Assembly (NCBI GenBank): GCA_017548565.1
Contig: JAFYZU010000048.1
Span: 1 to 50,094 of the forward strand
Source of the DNA: Treponema sp.
GTDB taxonomy: Bacteria > Spirochaetota > Spirochaetia > Treponematales > Treponemataceae
DNA length: 50,094 bases
Direction of reading: 5' to 3'
Part shown: positions 24,653-33,697 of the stretch, piece after piece
How the letters are laid out: every line of letters begins with the position of its first letter
Position numbering within the stretch: the stretch's first letter is position 1
Translations under genes and position numbers: made by a program
The notes under the pieces: generated by a model
Databases searched by the model: none
What the model was told of the DNA's origin: nothing
The model's input: the letters and a program-made list of their open reading frames with translations, nothing else

Positions 24653-26161
24653 CTATTCCTTTACAGGAACTCCAATCTGAGGATGATCATTTTCCCATGC
24701 CTGTGCAATCCTGAGGATTTTAGGTTCACTGAACATCTTTCCAGCAAACTGCATGCCAACAGGCATATTATCTGATGAAGTTCGTCCGGCAGGCACATTC
24801 ACAGAAGGAATACGTGCAAGATTTACAAAAGTTGTATACAAATCTGAAAGATACATTTCAAGAGGATTATCAACCTTAGAGCCGAGTTTAAATGCAGCAG
24901 TAGGACAGGTAGGACAAAGGATTATATCATAGCTTTCAAAAACCTTTGCAACATCACGCTGGATTCTTGCACGGACAGTCATTCCTTTTTTATAAGTATC
25001 ACCGGAAAACTGCTCAGACAAAACATAGTTTCCGATTACAATTCGTCGTTTAACTTCAGGGCCAAAGCCTTCTGAACGGGTATCTACATAAAGCTCATCA
25101 TAGCCCTTCTGATTATCAACACGTCTTCCGTATCGTATTCCATCAAAACGGCTCAGGTTTGAAGCAGCTTCAGAAAGTGCAATTACATAATAAGCGGCAA
25201 TAGATGCATCAAGAACAGGAAGATCTACCTCATCAATCTTTGCACCTTTGCTTTCAAACCATTTTTTTGTTTCGCCAAAGCATTTTACTACATCAGGGTC
25301 AGCACCGTCTGTTTTCAGGAACTGTTTTGGAATTGCAACCTTAAGTATCTTGAATTCATCTGCACTTAAAGCAGTCAGCTTTTTCAATGAATCACTGTCC
25401 GGTAAATCAACTGAAGTGTCATCAAAAGTATCAATACCTGACATAAGGCTTAAAGGAAGTGCAATATCCTGTGGAGTATGACCAAGTATTCCGACCTGAT
25501 CTAAGGATGAACCATAGGCAACTACACCCCATCGGCTCAAAACACCATACGTTGTTTTCAATCCGTAAATACCGCAGTAACTTGCAGGAAGTCGTACAGA
25601 ACCACCGGTCTCAGTGCCCAAACCGAACAATGCCTGATTTGCTGCAACTGCCGCAGCCGAACCGCCTGATGAACCTCCCGAAACATATTCTCTGTTAATC
25701 GGATTTCTTGTAGGTCCATAGCATGAATATTCTGTAGAAGAGCCCATTGCAAACTCATCCTGATTACATCGTCCCAGAGCAATTGCACCTGCTTTTTCAA
25801 GACGTTCAATTACAGTTGCATTATATGGTGCTACATAACCTTCAAGAATCTTTGAAGCGCAGGTAAGGCGATGCCCCTTTGAATTGATGTTGTCTTTATT
25901 TGCAAAAGGAATACCGAGCAATGGTTTTTCTTCAAATAATTTTTCAAGTGAAGCAGCTCCCTTTGCCCTTGCACCAGAAATTTCTTTATCTGCCTGTTCT
26001 GCTTTTGCAACTGAATCCTCATACATTTCTATGAATGCATTAAGCGGAATAGGAGCGGATTTATCGTTTTCATAAGTTTTAATCGAATTCTTTACAAGCT
26101 CCGAACTTGTTACTTTGCCTTCTTTAAGGGCTGTTCTTGTTTCATCTATCGTAAAATACAT
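24653..26161 (-). CDS. gatA: Glu-tRNA(Gln)/Asp-tRNA(Asn) amidotransferase subunit A
   Basis: A 502-residue amidase subunit of GatCAB, which releases ammonia from glutamine to amidate misacylated Glu-tRNA(Gln) or Asp-tRNA(Asn). The amidase signature triad is present: Lys in IPFANKDNINSKG, the first Ser in SGGSSGGSAAAVAANQ and the nucleophile Ser in TETGGSVRLPASYCG. I chose ATG 26161 over a GTG at 26176 because GAAGGTG stands just before it, while the GTG lacks such a site; the ATG then overlaps no coding bases beyond the gatC stop region. gatB is not in the window. The neighbouring gatC and S1-like genes suggest a translation operon. Confidence 0.95.
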   Translation of the reverse strand: MYFTIDETRTALKEGKVTSSELVKNSIKTYENDKSAPIPLNAFIEMYEDSVAKAEQADKEISGARAKGAASLEKLFEEKPLLGIPFANKDNINSKGHRLTCASKILEGYVAPYNATVIERLEKAGAIALGRCNQDEFAMGSSTEYSCYGPTRNPINREYVSGGSSGGSAAAVAANQALFGLGTETGGSVRLPASYCGIYGLKTTYGVLSRWGVVAYGSSLDQVGILGHTPQDIALPLSLMSGIDTFDDTSVDLPDSDSLKKLTALSADEFKILKVAIPKQFLKTDGADPDVVKCFGETKKWFESKGAKIDEVDLPVLDASIAAYYVIALSEAASNLSRFDGIRYGRRVDNQKGYDELYVDTRSEGFGPEVKRRIVIGNYVLSEQFSGDTYKKGMTVRARIQRDVAKVFESYDIILCPTCPTAAFKLGSKVDNPLEMYLSDLYTTFVNLARIPSVNVPAGRTSSDNMPVGMQFAGKMFSEPKILRIAQAWENDHPQIGVPVKE

Positions 26162-26162
26162 A

Positions 26163-26474
26163 TTATGCACCTTCACCCAGAACCTTAGGTACCTGGAAAT
26201 ATCCGTCCATAAAATCCTTGCTGACTTTCTTTACATCTGAAATTTCAAGTCCGCCCTCAGGTTCATCGTTTCTTAATTTCTCTGCAGTTGTTCGTGGATA
26301 TGCATCATAAGGATTTTCACTGTCATCATATTTAGAAAGGATTTCAAAATATCCTACGATATCATCTACCTGTTTTTTTAAAATCTCCATGTTTGTTGCC
26401 GATGGAGATAATCTTGACAGATACAGCAGATTTTCAAGAGTCTGTGCATCAATTTCTTTGTGTTGTGTTGCCAT
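26163..26474 (-). CDS. gatC: Amidotransferase subunit C
   Basis: A 103-residue GatC, the small belt subunit that stabilises GatA and joins it to GatB. It shows the family's N-terminal helical pair (ENLLYLSRLSPSATNMEIL, then VDDIVGYFEILSKYD) and the extended C-terminal arm with LRNDEPEGGLE and GYFQVPKVL; the last is the highly conserved 'F.VP.v' ending. Its stop codon adjoins the gatA start (TAA then TATG), with the gatA ribosome site lying inside the end of gatC. It is the first gene of the gatC-gatA-S1 set. Confidence 0.93.
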   Translation of the reverse strand: MATQHKEIDAQTLENLLYLSRLSPSATNMEILKKQVDDIVGYFEILSKYDDSENPYDAYPRTTAEKLRNDEPEGGLEISDVKKVSKDFMDGYFQVPKVLGEGA

Positions 26475-26507
26475 AATGAGTAATTATAGTGAATTTTTAG
26501 ATGTTAG

Positions 26508-27062
26508 TCATCTGCTTTCGCCGACAGAAAAAGCTGTTGCTGCAATATCACCAAGCTTTACATACTGATGATTAACACTATCGTAGGTTACTGCATCTAA
26601 TTTTTTTACATCGATTTTGCCGTCAGTTAAGACAGATTCGTCTGCACTTACATTGATGATATTACCAACCATACAGCCCGTATCCTTATCATAACTGACA
26701 AGCTCACATTCAAGACACATAGGAAGTTCGTTGATAACCGGAGCATCAACAAATTTACTTTTTGATACGGTGAAGCCTGCTTTTGAAACCTTATCGGGAA
26801 CATCGGAACCGCTTACAATACCAACATAATCACAGCCGGCGATATGCTTTGAATCGGCCATGCTTACGGTAAACGCTTTTTTAAGCATCAGATTGGCAGC
26901 AGTTTTATGTTCAGGTGCAATACATATACCAATCTGATTTGTATCGTGAATACCACCCCAGGCAGCATTCATCGCATTTGCAGTTCCGTTTTCGTCATAA
27001 GTAGCAATAATTAAAACAGGCATAGGATATAAAAATGTTTTCTTTCCAAAATCCACTTTCAT
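26508..27062 (-). CDS. Flavin reductase-like FMN-binding protein
   Basis: A 184-residue protein of the flavin reductase-like split-barrel family (FMN-binding, often forming dimers). Typical segments are YPMPVLIIATYDENGTANAM, the cofactor-contact part MNAAWGG, IGICIAPEHKTAANLM and FTVSMADSKHIAGCDYVG. Members reduce flavins or act on small redox substrates; the substrate cannot be named here. The ATG has CGGAGG about 6 bases upstream. It lies 34 bases before gatC on the same strand, so it may belong to the same transcript, though no functional link is obvious. Confidence 0.82.
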   Translation of the reverse strand: MKVDFGKKTFLYPMPVLIIATYDENGTANAMNAAWGGIHDTNQIGICIAPEHKTAANLMLKKAFTVSMADSKHIAGCDYVGIVSGSDVPDKVSKAGFTVSKSKFVDAPVINELPMCLECELVSYDKDTGCMVGNIINVSADESVLTDGKIDVKKLDAVTYDSVNHQYVKLGDIAATAFSVGESR

Positions 27063-27106
27063 AATAACCTCCGTATCATGCCTTTAATTATACTTCTTTT
27101 ATGTAT

Positions 27107-27961
27107 CTATTCAAGATTTAATTTTTTCGCATATACCCAGTGAGAGAATCCGAAGAATAGAACAGACCACAGGAATTCTACCAGAGAACTGTACAGCCAT
27201 ATCTTTACCATACCGGAAACGCCGTCCTGCATAAGATTCCATGAAGGAATAATTTTCAAAGTCTTCAAATTAAGCCAGAGCAGGACAACTACAACCAGGA
27301 ATTTCAAAAAGCCCTTATTATATTTAAATACGATTGAAAGTCCGTTTACTGCAAAAATCATAGTGATTATAAAACAGTTCCAGGTAAGATAATAAAAATA
27401 ATAAGCAGCAATAATTCCACCGAAAGTAAGATTTTGTCTTGCAAGAGAAAGTTTTATTTCAGGCATTGCATCATTAATAAGATTCATGATATTCGGAAAT
27501 CCGACTCTGACACAACACAATAATCCTGTACAGATAATTGCAGCCTGACATATAACTGCCCAAAGCGCATACATGATGAATTTTCCCCAGAGATGTTCTC
27601 CCATTGTAACAGGCAATGAAAGATTCAGATATGCTTCTTCACCGTTCATGCTTCTTTTAAATCTTCCGGCAATAATAACGATTGTTACGATTGTTATTGC
27701 AGTAATGAATGCAAAAATCGCAAATGCAAGGAAAGTTGTAAGAAGGATGTTTGCAATATCTGCAGAATACATTCCGCTTCCATTCTGATTAATCTGGCTT
27801 ACCAGCGATTCATAATTCTTTTTATTAATCGAAAGTCCTGTAAGTAATCCCAGCAGAAGAAGAACGGCGTAAAGTGGAATCAAAACTCTTGCTGAATGCT
27901 TGAATTCATATTTTATGACCTTTCCGATATTTGGAAACGGGTTTCTTATTTTATTTTTCAT
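27107..27961 (-). CDS. ABC-2 type exporter permease
   Basis: A 284-residue membrane protein with six hydrophobic helices (about 25-45, 68-95, 125-150, 185-205, 215-240 and 255-275), the layout of ABC-2 exporter permeases such as those partnered with YtrB-type ATPases. It begins with basic residues and FPNIGKVIKYEFKHSARVL, a common entry to these domains. The ATG has AGGAG upstream. It is the last gene of the GntR-ATPase-permease set, 16 bases after the ATPase gene. Substrate unknown; the set resembles cell-envelope-stress exporters regulated by short GntR repressors. Confidence 0.8.
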   Translation of the reverse strand: MKNKIRNPFPNIGKVIKYEFKHSARVLIPLYAVLLLLGLLTGLSINKKNYESLVSQINQNGSGMYSADIANILLTTFLAFAIFAFITAITIVTIVIIAGRFKRSMNGEEAYLNLSLPVTMGEHLWGKFIMYALWAVICQAAIICTGLLCCVRVGFPNIMNLINDAMPEIKLSLARQNLTFGGIIAAYYFYYLTWNCFIITMIFAVNGLSIVFKYNKGFLKFLVVVVLLWLNLKTLKIIPSWNLMQDGVSGMVKIWLYSSLVEFLWSVLFFGFSHWVYAKKLNLE

Positions 27962-27977
27962 TTTTATCTCCTTTCAC

Positions 27978-28676
27978 CTAACATTTAAATTCTTCACGGA
28001 ACAAAGCATCTATTGACATTCCTGTTTCTTCACGGATTACGTCAACATCACCCTGTCGTACAATATGTCCCTGCTTTAAGAAAAGAACATGATTCAAAAC
28101 TGATTCAACATCGGTAATAAGATGTGTCGAAATAACGACAGTTGCATTTTCACTGTAATTTGAAAGGATTGTATTAAGAATATAATCACGGGCTGCAGGA
28201 TCTACACCACCAATAGGTTCATCAAGAAGATATAAATCTACTTCACGGCACATGGTAGTTATAAGCTGAACCTTTTCTTTTGTACCCTTAGACATTGTCC
28301 TTAATTTATCTTTAGGATCTATTCCAAGGTCCTTAAGCATGCCAAGTGCTTTATCTTCCTTAAAGTTTGTAAAAAAATCAGAATGCATTTTCATAAGATC
28401 AATAACGTTCATCCAGTTGTTCAAATAAACCTTATCGGACTGATACGCAACAAGATCCTTAGATTCTGCACCCGGTTTAAATCCGCATACAGAAATTTCA
28501 CCTGATGTAGGTTTAAGAAGACCTGCCGCAAGCTTTAACATCGTTGTTTTACCGCTGCCGTTTGGTCCGAGAAGTCCGACAATCTGACCTTTTGGCAAAG
28601 AAAGTGAAACATTATCCAATGCCGTTTTCTTTCCATATTTTTTGGTCACGTTTTTCAGTTCAAAAACATCTGCCAT
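27978..28676 (-). CDS. ABC exporter ATPase, YtrB-like
   Basis: A 232-residue ABC ATPase with Walker A GPNGSGKTT (about 37-45), Q-loop region YQSDKVYL, signature MSKGTKEKVQL and Walker B LYLLDEPIGGVD with switch His in STHL. The signature reads S-K-G rather than S-G-G, common in the CcmA/BcrA-YtrB subgroup. It powers the neighbouring ABC-2 permease. The start follows AAGGAG, 2 bases after the GntR regulator stop, so the genes form one operon under that regulator. Confidence 0.9.
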   Translation of the reverse strand: MADVFELKNVTKKYGKKTALDNVSLSLPKGQIVGLLGPNGSGKTTMLKLAAGLLKPTSGEISVCGFKPGAESKDLVAYQSDKVYLNNWMNVIDLMKMHSDFFTNFKEDKALGMLKDLGIDPKDKLRTMSKGTKEKVQLITTMCREVDLYLLDEPIGGVDPAARDYILNTILSNYSENATVVISTHLITDVESVLNHVLFLKQGHIVRQGDVDVIREETGMSIDALFREEFKC

Positions 28677-28678
28677 TT

Positions 28679-29044
28679 TTAATCTCCTTTTTTATAACTG
28701 TTAATCAATTTTACAGTTTCTTTTTTTTCTATACCGATTGACTGCATCTTTTTAAGAAATGTATCAATTTCTACTGCTGCCATTTCTTTTTTCATTGAAT
28801 CAATCAGTGCCACATCATCCGTTATAAAACGACCGGATGTCCTTTCTACACGTACCAGACCTATTCTTTCAAGCTCTGAGAGCGCCTTCTGCATTGTATT
28901 CGGATTAACCTGTGCATTTATTGCAAGATCCCTTACCGGCTCTACCTTAGCGCCAGGCTTAAATTCTCCGGAAACAATGGCCATCTTAAAAACGTCCATA
29001 AGCTGAAGATAAATCGGTTTATCGTTCGTAAACTGATATTTCAT
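28679..29044 (-). CDS. GntR-family repressor, YtrA type
   Basis: A 121-residue regulator with an N-terminal winged helix (YLQLMDVFKMAIVSGEFKPG, then the recognition region LAINAQVNPNTMQKALSELE, and the wing GLVRVERTSGRFI) and only a short helical tail, the YtrA subfamily layout. These proteins repress their own operon with the ABC exporter until an inducer, often a cell-wall antibiotic, is present. I take ATG 29044 because GGAGG lies 4 bases upstream; an in-frame ATG at 29062 has no such site. Two dyads lie directly upstream over the predicted promoter, fitting autorepression. Confidence 0.88.
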   Translation of the reverse strand: MKYQFTNDKPIYLQLMDVFKMAIVSGEFKPGAKVEPVRDLAINAQVNPNTMQKALSELERIGLVRVERTSGRFITDDVALIDSMKKEMAAVEIDTFLKKMQSIGIEKKETVKLINSYKKGD

Positions 29045-29072
29045 TTTACCTCCAATCTCCATGTTAACAAAA

Positions 29073-29139
29073 ATTGTATTAGTACAATATTGTATTAATC
29101 ACTTAATACAATGCTACAACAAAATACAATGTATGTCAA
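29073..29139 (-). promoter_or_regulatory. GntR operon promoter with operator dyads
   Basis: A perfect 24-base dyad, ATTGTATTAA-TCAC-TTAATACAAT, lies at 29089-29112, and a smaller one, ATTGTA-TTAG-TACAAT, at 29073-29088. On the minus strand TTGACA (29139-29134) is followed after 17 bases by TAGCAT (29116-29111), so the large dyad covers the -10 and start region. A further half-like TACAAT/ATTGTA occurs near 29125-29131. Together this is a good candidate operator for the adjacent YtrA-type repressor. Confidence 0.7.
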
Positions 29140-29148
29140 CAAAATAAA

Positions 29149-30591
29149 TCAATCAAAAGTAAAATTATAAAAGTCTGCAATAACGCCGTCTGCTTCAGAA
29201 ATAAATTCAAAATAAACAGCATGCTTACCGATTACGCCACCTGTAATTCCTGTTTTAAAATCACTGCTTCCTTTTTTCATCAATCCGCTGCCGATAAGCT
29301 TTCCGTCATAAGAATCAAGACGGATGTTTACCATAAGGTCTTCATGAGCATTTATTGCTGCACTTACACTTTCCGGAGTTTTTGTTCCGAATTGAAGATA
29401 ACGGAAGCCGACTGTAGTTTTTGAAGAGATGTCAACAACAGGTGAATCAATATCATCATTTTGTTCATAAACCGGTTTTATATAAGCACCGTCTGAGCCA
29501 CCGTTTGCACCGCCTTTTTTACCGCCGAAAATATGAACTGCATACGCCGCCGAAATAATTTTCCCTGCATCAAGACCGTTTATGTGGGCTCCCTGCGATG
29601 TCATTTCCACCGGTTCACTTTTTACGGGCTCACCATTTCTGTAAGTTATTTTACCGATAAAGATCTTTCCGTTTTTATCCATTGCAACATCAACCGGTTC
29701 AAGCATTGCCTGTCTTGAATATTCATCTGTTCCGGTCTGACGATGATAAAAAACATACCACTGTCCTTCTATTTCCATTATGCTTCCATGATTATTCCCC
29801 CAGCGATAAGTCATCTGTTTAGAACCATCATCCTTTGAAAGAAGTTCACCACCGTTCAGACTTATATCACCGCCGTGTTCAAAGGCATCAAGCGGAGAAT
29901 CACTGAATTTATAACTTAAAAATCCGTTGCAATCCTCATAAACTCCAAGTTCCCTGTGATGTGTATAATAACGCTTCGAATAAATATAGACATATTTTCC
30001 AAAAACCTTACGCGGCGATGAAGCTTCAAAAAAAGCATCATTTTCATCTTCAAAACCATCTCTTGGTGACCAGGACGTAACGCTGTGCCTTATAACATTC
30101 TCTCTGACTGTACCTTCCTTTATAGTTACCATATCATCTTCAAGCTCAGCACAATATTGTCTGCAAAAGCCCCAGTAAGCATAGACCTTACCGTCATCAT
30201 CAACAAAAATGCCGGGATCAAAACCAAGCTTTGTTTCTACTGGATTCGTAAAAGGTCCAGCCGGATTTTTACTTGAAGCAACGACAATTTTTGAGCCTTT
30301 TTCTTCTGCAACATACATATAAAATATATCACCCTTCTGAACTACATCGGGAGCATAAAGAATGGAATTGCTTTCATAACATACACCGTGACATTTCCAG
30401 TCAGTTAAATCTGAAACAGGAGCAGACCAAACCACATAATTATTTCCGCAGTATTCATTTTTTGCAATATCATGCGAACCATAAACATAAATACGCTTTT
30501 CTCCGTTATATTCAAAAACTCTAGGTTCTCCGTCCGGAACATGCTCCCAAAGCGGCATATAAGGATTGGCACCTTTGATTCTTTCTTTCAT
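29149..30591 (-). CDS. Glycoside hydrolase family 43 enzyme with CBM6-like end
   Basis: A 480-residue protein with no signal peptide, so probably acting inside the cell on imported oligosaccharides. Residues 1-325 form the five-bladed GH43 domain: GEPRVFEYNGEKRIYVYGSH at the first blade, FDPGIFVDDDGKVYAYWGF with the pKa-modulating Asp, and FFEASSPRKVFGKYVYIYS with the probable acid Glu; HHRELG and WGNNHGSIM are further family segments. The general base position reads Glu-Pro rather than the usual Asp-Pro. The last ~140 residues resemble a CBM6-type beta-sandwich. Likely activity is beta-xylosidase or alpha-arabinofuranosidase; family 43 is mixed, so I do not choose. AGGAG precedes the ATG; it is divergent from the FakB gene. 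Confidence 0.82.
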   Translation of the reverse strand: MKERIKGANPYMPLWEHVPDGEPRVFEYNGEKRIYVYGSHDIAKNEYCGNNYVVWSAPVSDLTDWKCHGVCYESNSILYAPDVVQKGDIFYMYVAEEKGSKIVVASSKNPAGPFTNPVETKLGFDPGIFVDDDGKVYAYWGFCRQYCAELEDDMVTIKEGTVRENVIRHSVTSWSPRDGFEDENDAFFEASSPRKVFGKYVYIYSKRYYTHHRELGVYEDCNGFLSYKFSDSPLDAFEHGGDISLNGGELLSKDDGSKQMTYRWGNNHGSIMEIEGQWYVFYHRQTGTDEYSRQAMLEPVDVAMDKNGKIFIGKITYRNGEPVKSEPVEMTSQGAHINGLDAGKIISAAYAVHIFGGKKGGANGGSDGAYIKPVYEQNDDIDSPVVDISSKTTVGFRYLQFGTKTPESVSAAINAHEDLMVNIRLDSYDGKLIGSGLMKKGSSDFKTGITGGVIGKHAVYFEFISEADGVIADFYNFTFD

Positions 30592-30709
30592 GTAAATCTC
30601 CTAAAATCAGAAAAGTATTATAAAAAAAATCTTATTTTTTTAAACTATAATTTTTTTAACTTCTATGATATAATATCAGTTACTATCAAATATAATAAAG
30701 AGGCGAATT

Positions 30710-31603
30710 ATGAAAAAGGTAAAAATTTTAACAGATTCATGTTCTGATTTATCAAAAGAACTGCTCGAAAAATATGATATTGACTATTTACGCATGAACA
30801 CCGTTTATAATGGAGTTACAAAACCGGCTGAATTAACCTGGTCGGAAGATGAAGTTCATGAACTTTATAATATAATGCGCAACGGCGAAAGAATCCTTAC
30901 TACCCAGGTACCGATGGATGAATTTGACCGTGGCTTCAGAAAATACCTTAACGAAGGCTTTGATATAGTTTACATAGGCTGTTCACTCAAACAGTCAAGT
31001 TCAGTAAATACAGGCTCTATGGTAGCTAAAAAGCTTATGGGCGAAATTGCAGGCTCAAACATCATCTGTATAGATTCTTTAAATGCATGTTTAGGCGAAG
31101 GAATCGTTGCAATAGAAGCAGCAAAATTCGCCGCTACAGGAAAATCTGCAGATGAAGTAAAGGATTATGTATTTAAAATCAGAAAAACAGTCCTTGAATT
31201 CTGTACCGTTCACTCACTCGACAGCCTGCGACGTGCCGGACGAGTAAAAGGACCTGCCGCTTTCTTCGGAAACCTTATGGGTGTAAAACCGATTATTATT
31301 GCAGATAAAAACGGTGAACAGGCCGCTTTCAAAAAGGTAAAGGGTCGTCAAAATTCCCTCAAGGAAATCGTATCGCTGCTAAAGGAATCAATCGTAAAGC
31401 CTGAAACACAGACAATCTATATCGTTCACGCAGACTGTTCAAAAGAAGAACTTGATCCTTTTGTTGCGCTTGTTAAATCTGAAATTCCTTGCAAAGAAAT
31501 ATACACCGGCTATATTGGACCAATCATCGGGGCTTCAATCGGACCTGATGCAATCTGTGTTTTCGGAATCGGTAACGAAGTAACTTTCGCAATCGGAGAA
31601 TAA
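30710..31603 (+). CDS. fakB: DegV-family fatty-acid-binding protein (FakB-like)
   Basis: A 297-residue DegV-fold protein that holds a fatty acid for phosphorylation by FakA. The N-terminal motif ILTDSCSDLS (about 5-14) and the TTQVPMDEF and CSLKQSSSVNT segments form the fatty-acid and phosphate site. HSLDSLRRAGRVKGPAAFFG and a C-terminal IGPIIGASIGPDAI are typical of the family. A TATAAT lies at 30669-30674 and AGAGGCG before the ATG. The FakA-like gene begins 1 base after its stop, strongly supporting the FakB role: incorporation of exogenous fatty acids into phospholipid, useful for a host-associated spirochaete. Confidence 0.88.
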   Translation: MKKVKILTDSCSDLSKELLEKYDIDYLRMNTVYNGVTKPAELTWSEDEVHELYNIMRNGERILTTQVPMDEFDRGFRKYLNEGFDIVYIGCSLKQSSSVNTGSMVAKKLMGEIAGSNIICIDSLNACLGEGIVAIEAAKFAATGKSADEVKDYVFKIRKTVLEFCTVHSLDSLRRAGRVKGPAAFFGNLMGVKPIIIADKNGEQAAFKKVKGRQNSLKEIVSLLKESIVKPETQTIYIVHADCSKEELDPFVALVKSEIPCKEIYTGYIGPIIGASIGPDAICVFGIGNEVTFAIGE

Positions 31604-31604
31604 A

Positions 31605-33272
31605 ATGCAGGAAAAAATTCTAGACGGGTCTCTCTATTCCAAGCTGATAAAACGCGGCACAGTTAACTTAAACATTCATGCAGAAGAAATCAATAATCTT
31701 AACGTTTTTCCGATCCCGGACGGAGACACAGGAAGTAACATGCTTCTTACAATGACAGGCGGAAAAAATGCTATAGATAAAAATGAAAAAAATCTTTCTG
31801 CAGCCGCAAATAAAATCTCCAACGGCATGCTTTTAAGTGCGCGTGGAAATTCCGGAGTAATCCTTTCACAGTTTTTCGACGGTATTTCAGCAGGTTTTCT
31901 TGATCTTGAACAGGCCGACATTCCGCAGATTGCACAAGCCTTCAGACAGGGAGTAAAACACGCTTATGCAGCCGTAATGACGCCTGTTGAAGGTACAATC
32001 CTTACTGTTGTAAAGGATGCCACAGAATATGCCTGCAACGAAAAAGCAGAAACAATTCTTGATTTTATAGAAAATTTCATTACAGAGGCAAAGCTTTCTC
32101 TTGAACGCACACCGAATCTTTTGCCGGTACTGAAAAAAGCAGGTGTTGTAGATTCCGGAGGTGCCGGGCTTATTTACATCATGGAAGGAATGCGTCAGTA
32201 TCTTAAGGGAGAATCTGCACAGGAACAGGAAAACACGCCTTCTGCCGCAGATGCACATTCACCGATAAATCTTGATGCCTTTACTTCAGATGATGTACTT
32301 GAATTCGGTTATTGTACGGAACTTCTTATCCGTCTTCAGAATAAAAAATGCGATGTAGAAAATTTTCAGGTAGATACAATCAAAAACTATCTTGATTCAA
32401 TCGGTAATTCGGTTGTTGCATTTAAAACAGGAAGCATCATCAAGCTGCATGTACATACAATGACTCCAGACAAAGTCCTTGCCTTCTGCCAGCAGTACGG
32501 TGAGTTCCTTACAGTAAAGATTGAAAACATGTCGCTTCAACACAACAGCATAAATGTTCATGAAGAAGATCTTAAGATTGCACAGCCTAAACCAAAGGAT
32601 CAGGAAAAGAAAGATTACGGTATTGTTGCAGTTGCTTCTGGTGAAGGAATCAAGCAGATGTTCATGGATCACGGTGCAGATGTAATCGTTGACGGTGGAC
32701 AAAGCATGAATCCATCTGCTCAGAATTTCATTACTGCCTTCAATAAAGTCAATGCAAAGACAATTTTCGTATTTCCGAACAATTCAAATGTTATTCTTGC
32801 CGCACAACAGGCTGCAAAAATGTACGACGGAGCCCAAATCATCGTAATAGAAAGCAAAACGATTGGTGAAGGTTATGCCGCATTAACGATGCTTGATACA
32901 ACATCAAATGATACCAATCAAATTGTTGAAGACATAAAGCTTTCGATGAGCGGTGTTACGACTTATTATGTTTCACACTGTGTTCGCGATGCAGAAATGG
33001 ACGGTATTGTACTTCATAACGGGGACTACATCGGCTTCCAGGAAAAGAAAATAATGGTTGCAACTCCTGAACGAAAACGTACCGCTTTACAAACTGTAGA
33101 AGGAATTGATTTTACAGACCATGAGGTTTGCATTCTTATAAGAGGAGAAGACTCAACAGATTACGAAAAGGAAGAAGTAAAAAAATACCTGCTGCTCAAA
33201 CATCCTGGAATTGAAGTATACGAAGTAAACGGCGGACAGGATATTTACAGCTACATTTTCATCGTTGAATAA
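31605..33272 (+). CDS. fakA: Fatty-acid kinase (DAK2/YloV type)
   Basis: A 555-residue protein with an N-terminal DhaL-type kinase domain and a C-terminal DegV-like half. The nucleotide/Mg site is seen as NVFPIPDGDTGSNMLLTM (about 30-47), with LLSARGNSGVILSQFFDGIS and VVDSGGAGLIYIMEGM. The second half contains VDGGQSMNPS and VFPNNSNVILAAQQAA, both standard in YloV/FakA. It phosphorylates fatty acids presented by FakB, giving acyl phosphate for phospholipid synthesis. The ATG lies 1 base after the fakB stop with CGGAGA upstream. The cytidine deaminase gene follows at once. Confidence 0.92.
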   Translation: MQEKILDGSLYSKLIKRGTVNLNIHAEEINNLNVFPIPDGDTGSNMLLTMTGGKNAIDKNEKNLSAAANKISNGMLLSARGNSGVILSQFFDGISAGFLDLEQADIPQIAQAFRQGVKHAYAAVMTPVEGTILTVVKDATEYACNEKAETILDFIENFITEAKLSLERTPNLLPVLKKAGVVDSGGAGLIYIMEGMRQYLKGESAQEQENTPSAADAHSPINLDAFTSDDVLEFGYCTELLIRLQNKKCDVENFQVDTIKNYLDSIGNSVVAFKTGSIIKLHVHTMTPDKVLAFCQQYGEFLTVKIENMSLQHNSINVHEEDLKIAQPKPKDQEKKDYGIVAVASGEGIKQMFMDHGADVIVDGGQSMNPSAQNFITAFNKVNAKTIFVFPNNSNVILAAQQAAKMYDGAQIIVIESKTIGEGYAALTMLDTTSNDTNQIVEDIKLSMSGVTTYYVSHCVRDAEMDGIVLHNGDYIGFQEKKIMVATPERKRTALQTVEGIDFTDHEVCILIRGEDSTDYEKEEVKKYLLLKHPGIEVYEVNGGQDIYSYIFIVE

Positions 33273-33276
33273 AACT

Positions 33277-33693
33277 ATGACAGAAAAACTTATTGAAGCC
33301 GCACTTAAGATGACTGAATTCTCTTATTCACCCTATTCAATTTTCTGTGTGGGTGCGGCGCTTTTAACGAAAGATGGTAAAATTTTCACCGGCTGTAACA
33401 TAGAAAATGCGGCATACGGACCAAGCAACTGTGCTGAACGGACTGCATTTTTTAAAGCGGTAAGTGAAGGATATAAATCCTTTGATGCAATAGCAATAGC
33501 CGGTGGCCCAAAAGAAAACGGAATAATAACTATAAAGGATTACTGCACGCCTTGTGGAGTCTGCAGACAGGTCATGTCAGAATTCTGCAATCAGAATTTT
33601 AAGATAATTTGTGCAAAAAGCAAAGACGATTATAAAATTTTTACACTAGGAGAGCTTCTTCCTGAAAGCTTTACCCTCGATAAAAATCAATAA
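33277..33693 (+). CDS. cdd: Cytidine deaminase
   Basis: A 138-residue, tetrameric-type cytidine deaminase that turns cytidine or deoxycytidine into the uridine form. The zinc site is complete: the Cys/Glu segment GCNIENAAYGPSNCAERTAFF and the paired cysteines in CTPCGVCRQVMSEFC. The start ATG at 33277 lies 4 bases after the fakA stop; an in-frame TTG at 33265 inside fakA is possible but adds only four residues that the family lacks. With add elsewhere in the window it points to nucleoside salvage. No strong ribosome site precedes it, so translation may depend on coupling to fakA. Confidence 0.93.
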   Translation: MTEKLIEAALKMTEFSYSPYSIFCVGAALLTKDGKIFTGCNIENAAYGPSNCAERTAFFKAVSEGYKSFDAIAIAGGPKENGIITIKDYCTPCGVCRQVMSEFCNQNFKIICAKSKDDYKIFTLGELLPESFTLDKNQ

Positions 33694-33697
33694 TACT

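Noticed and set aside
31887-32258. 123-codon open frame on the minus strand
   Set aside because: Antisense to the clear FakA coding sequence; low-complexity Cys/Phe-rich product with no ribosome binding site.
33265-33276. TTG start for cytidine deaminase
   Set aside because: Adds four residues inside the fakA end; ATG 33277 gives the family's usual N-terminus.
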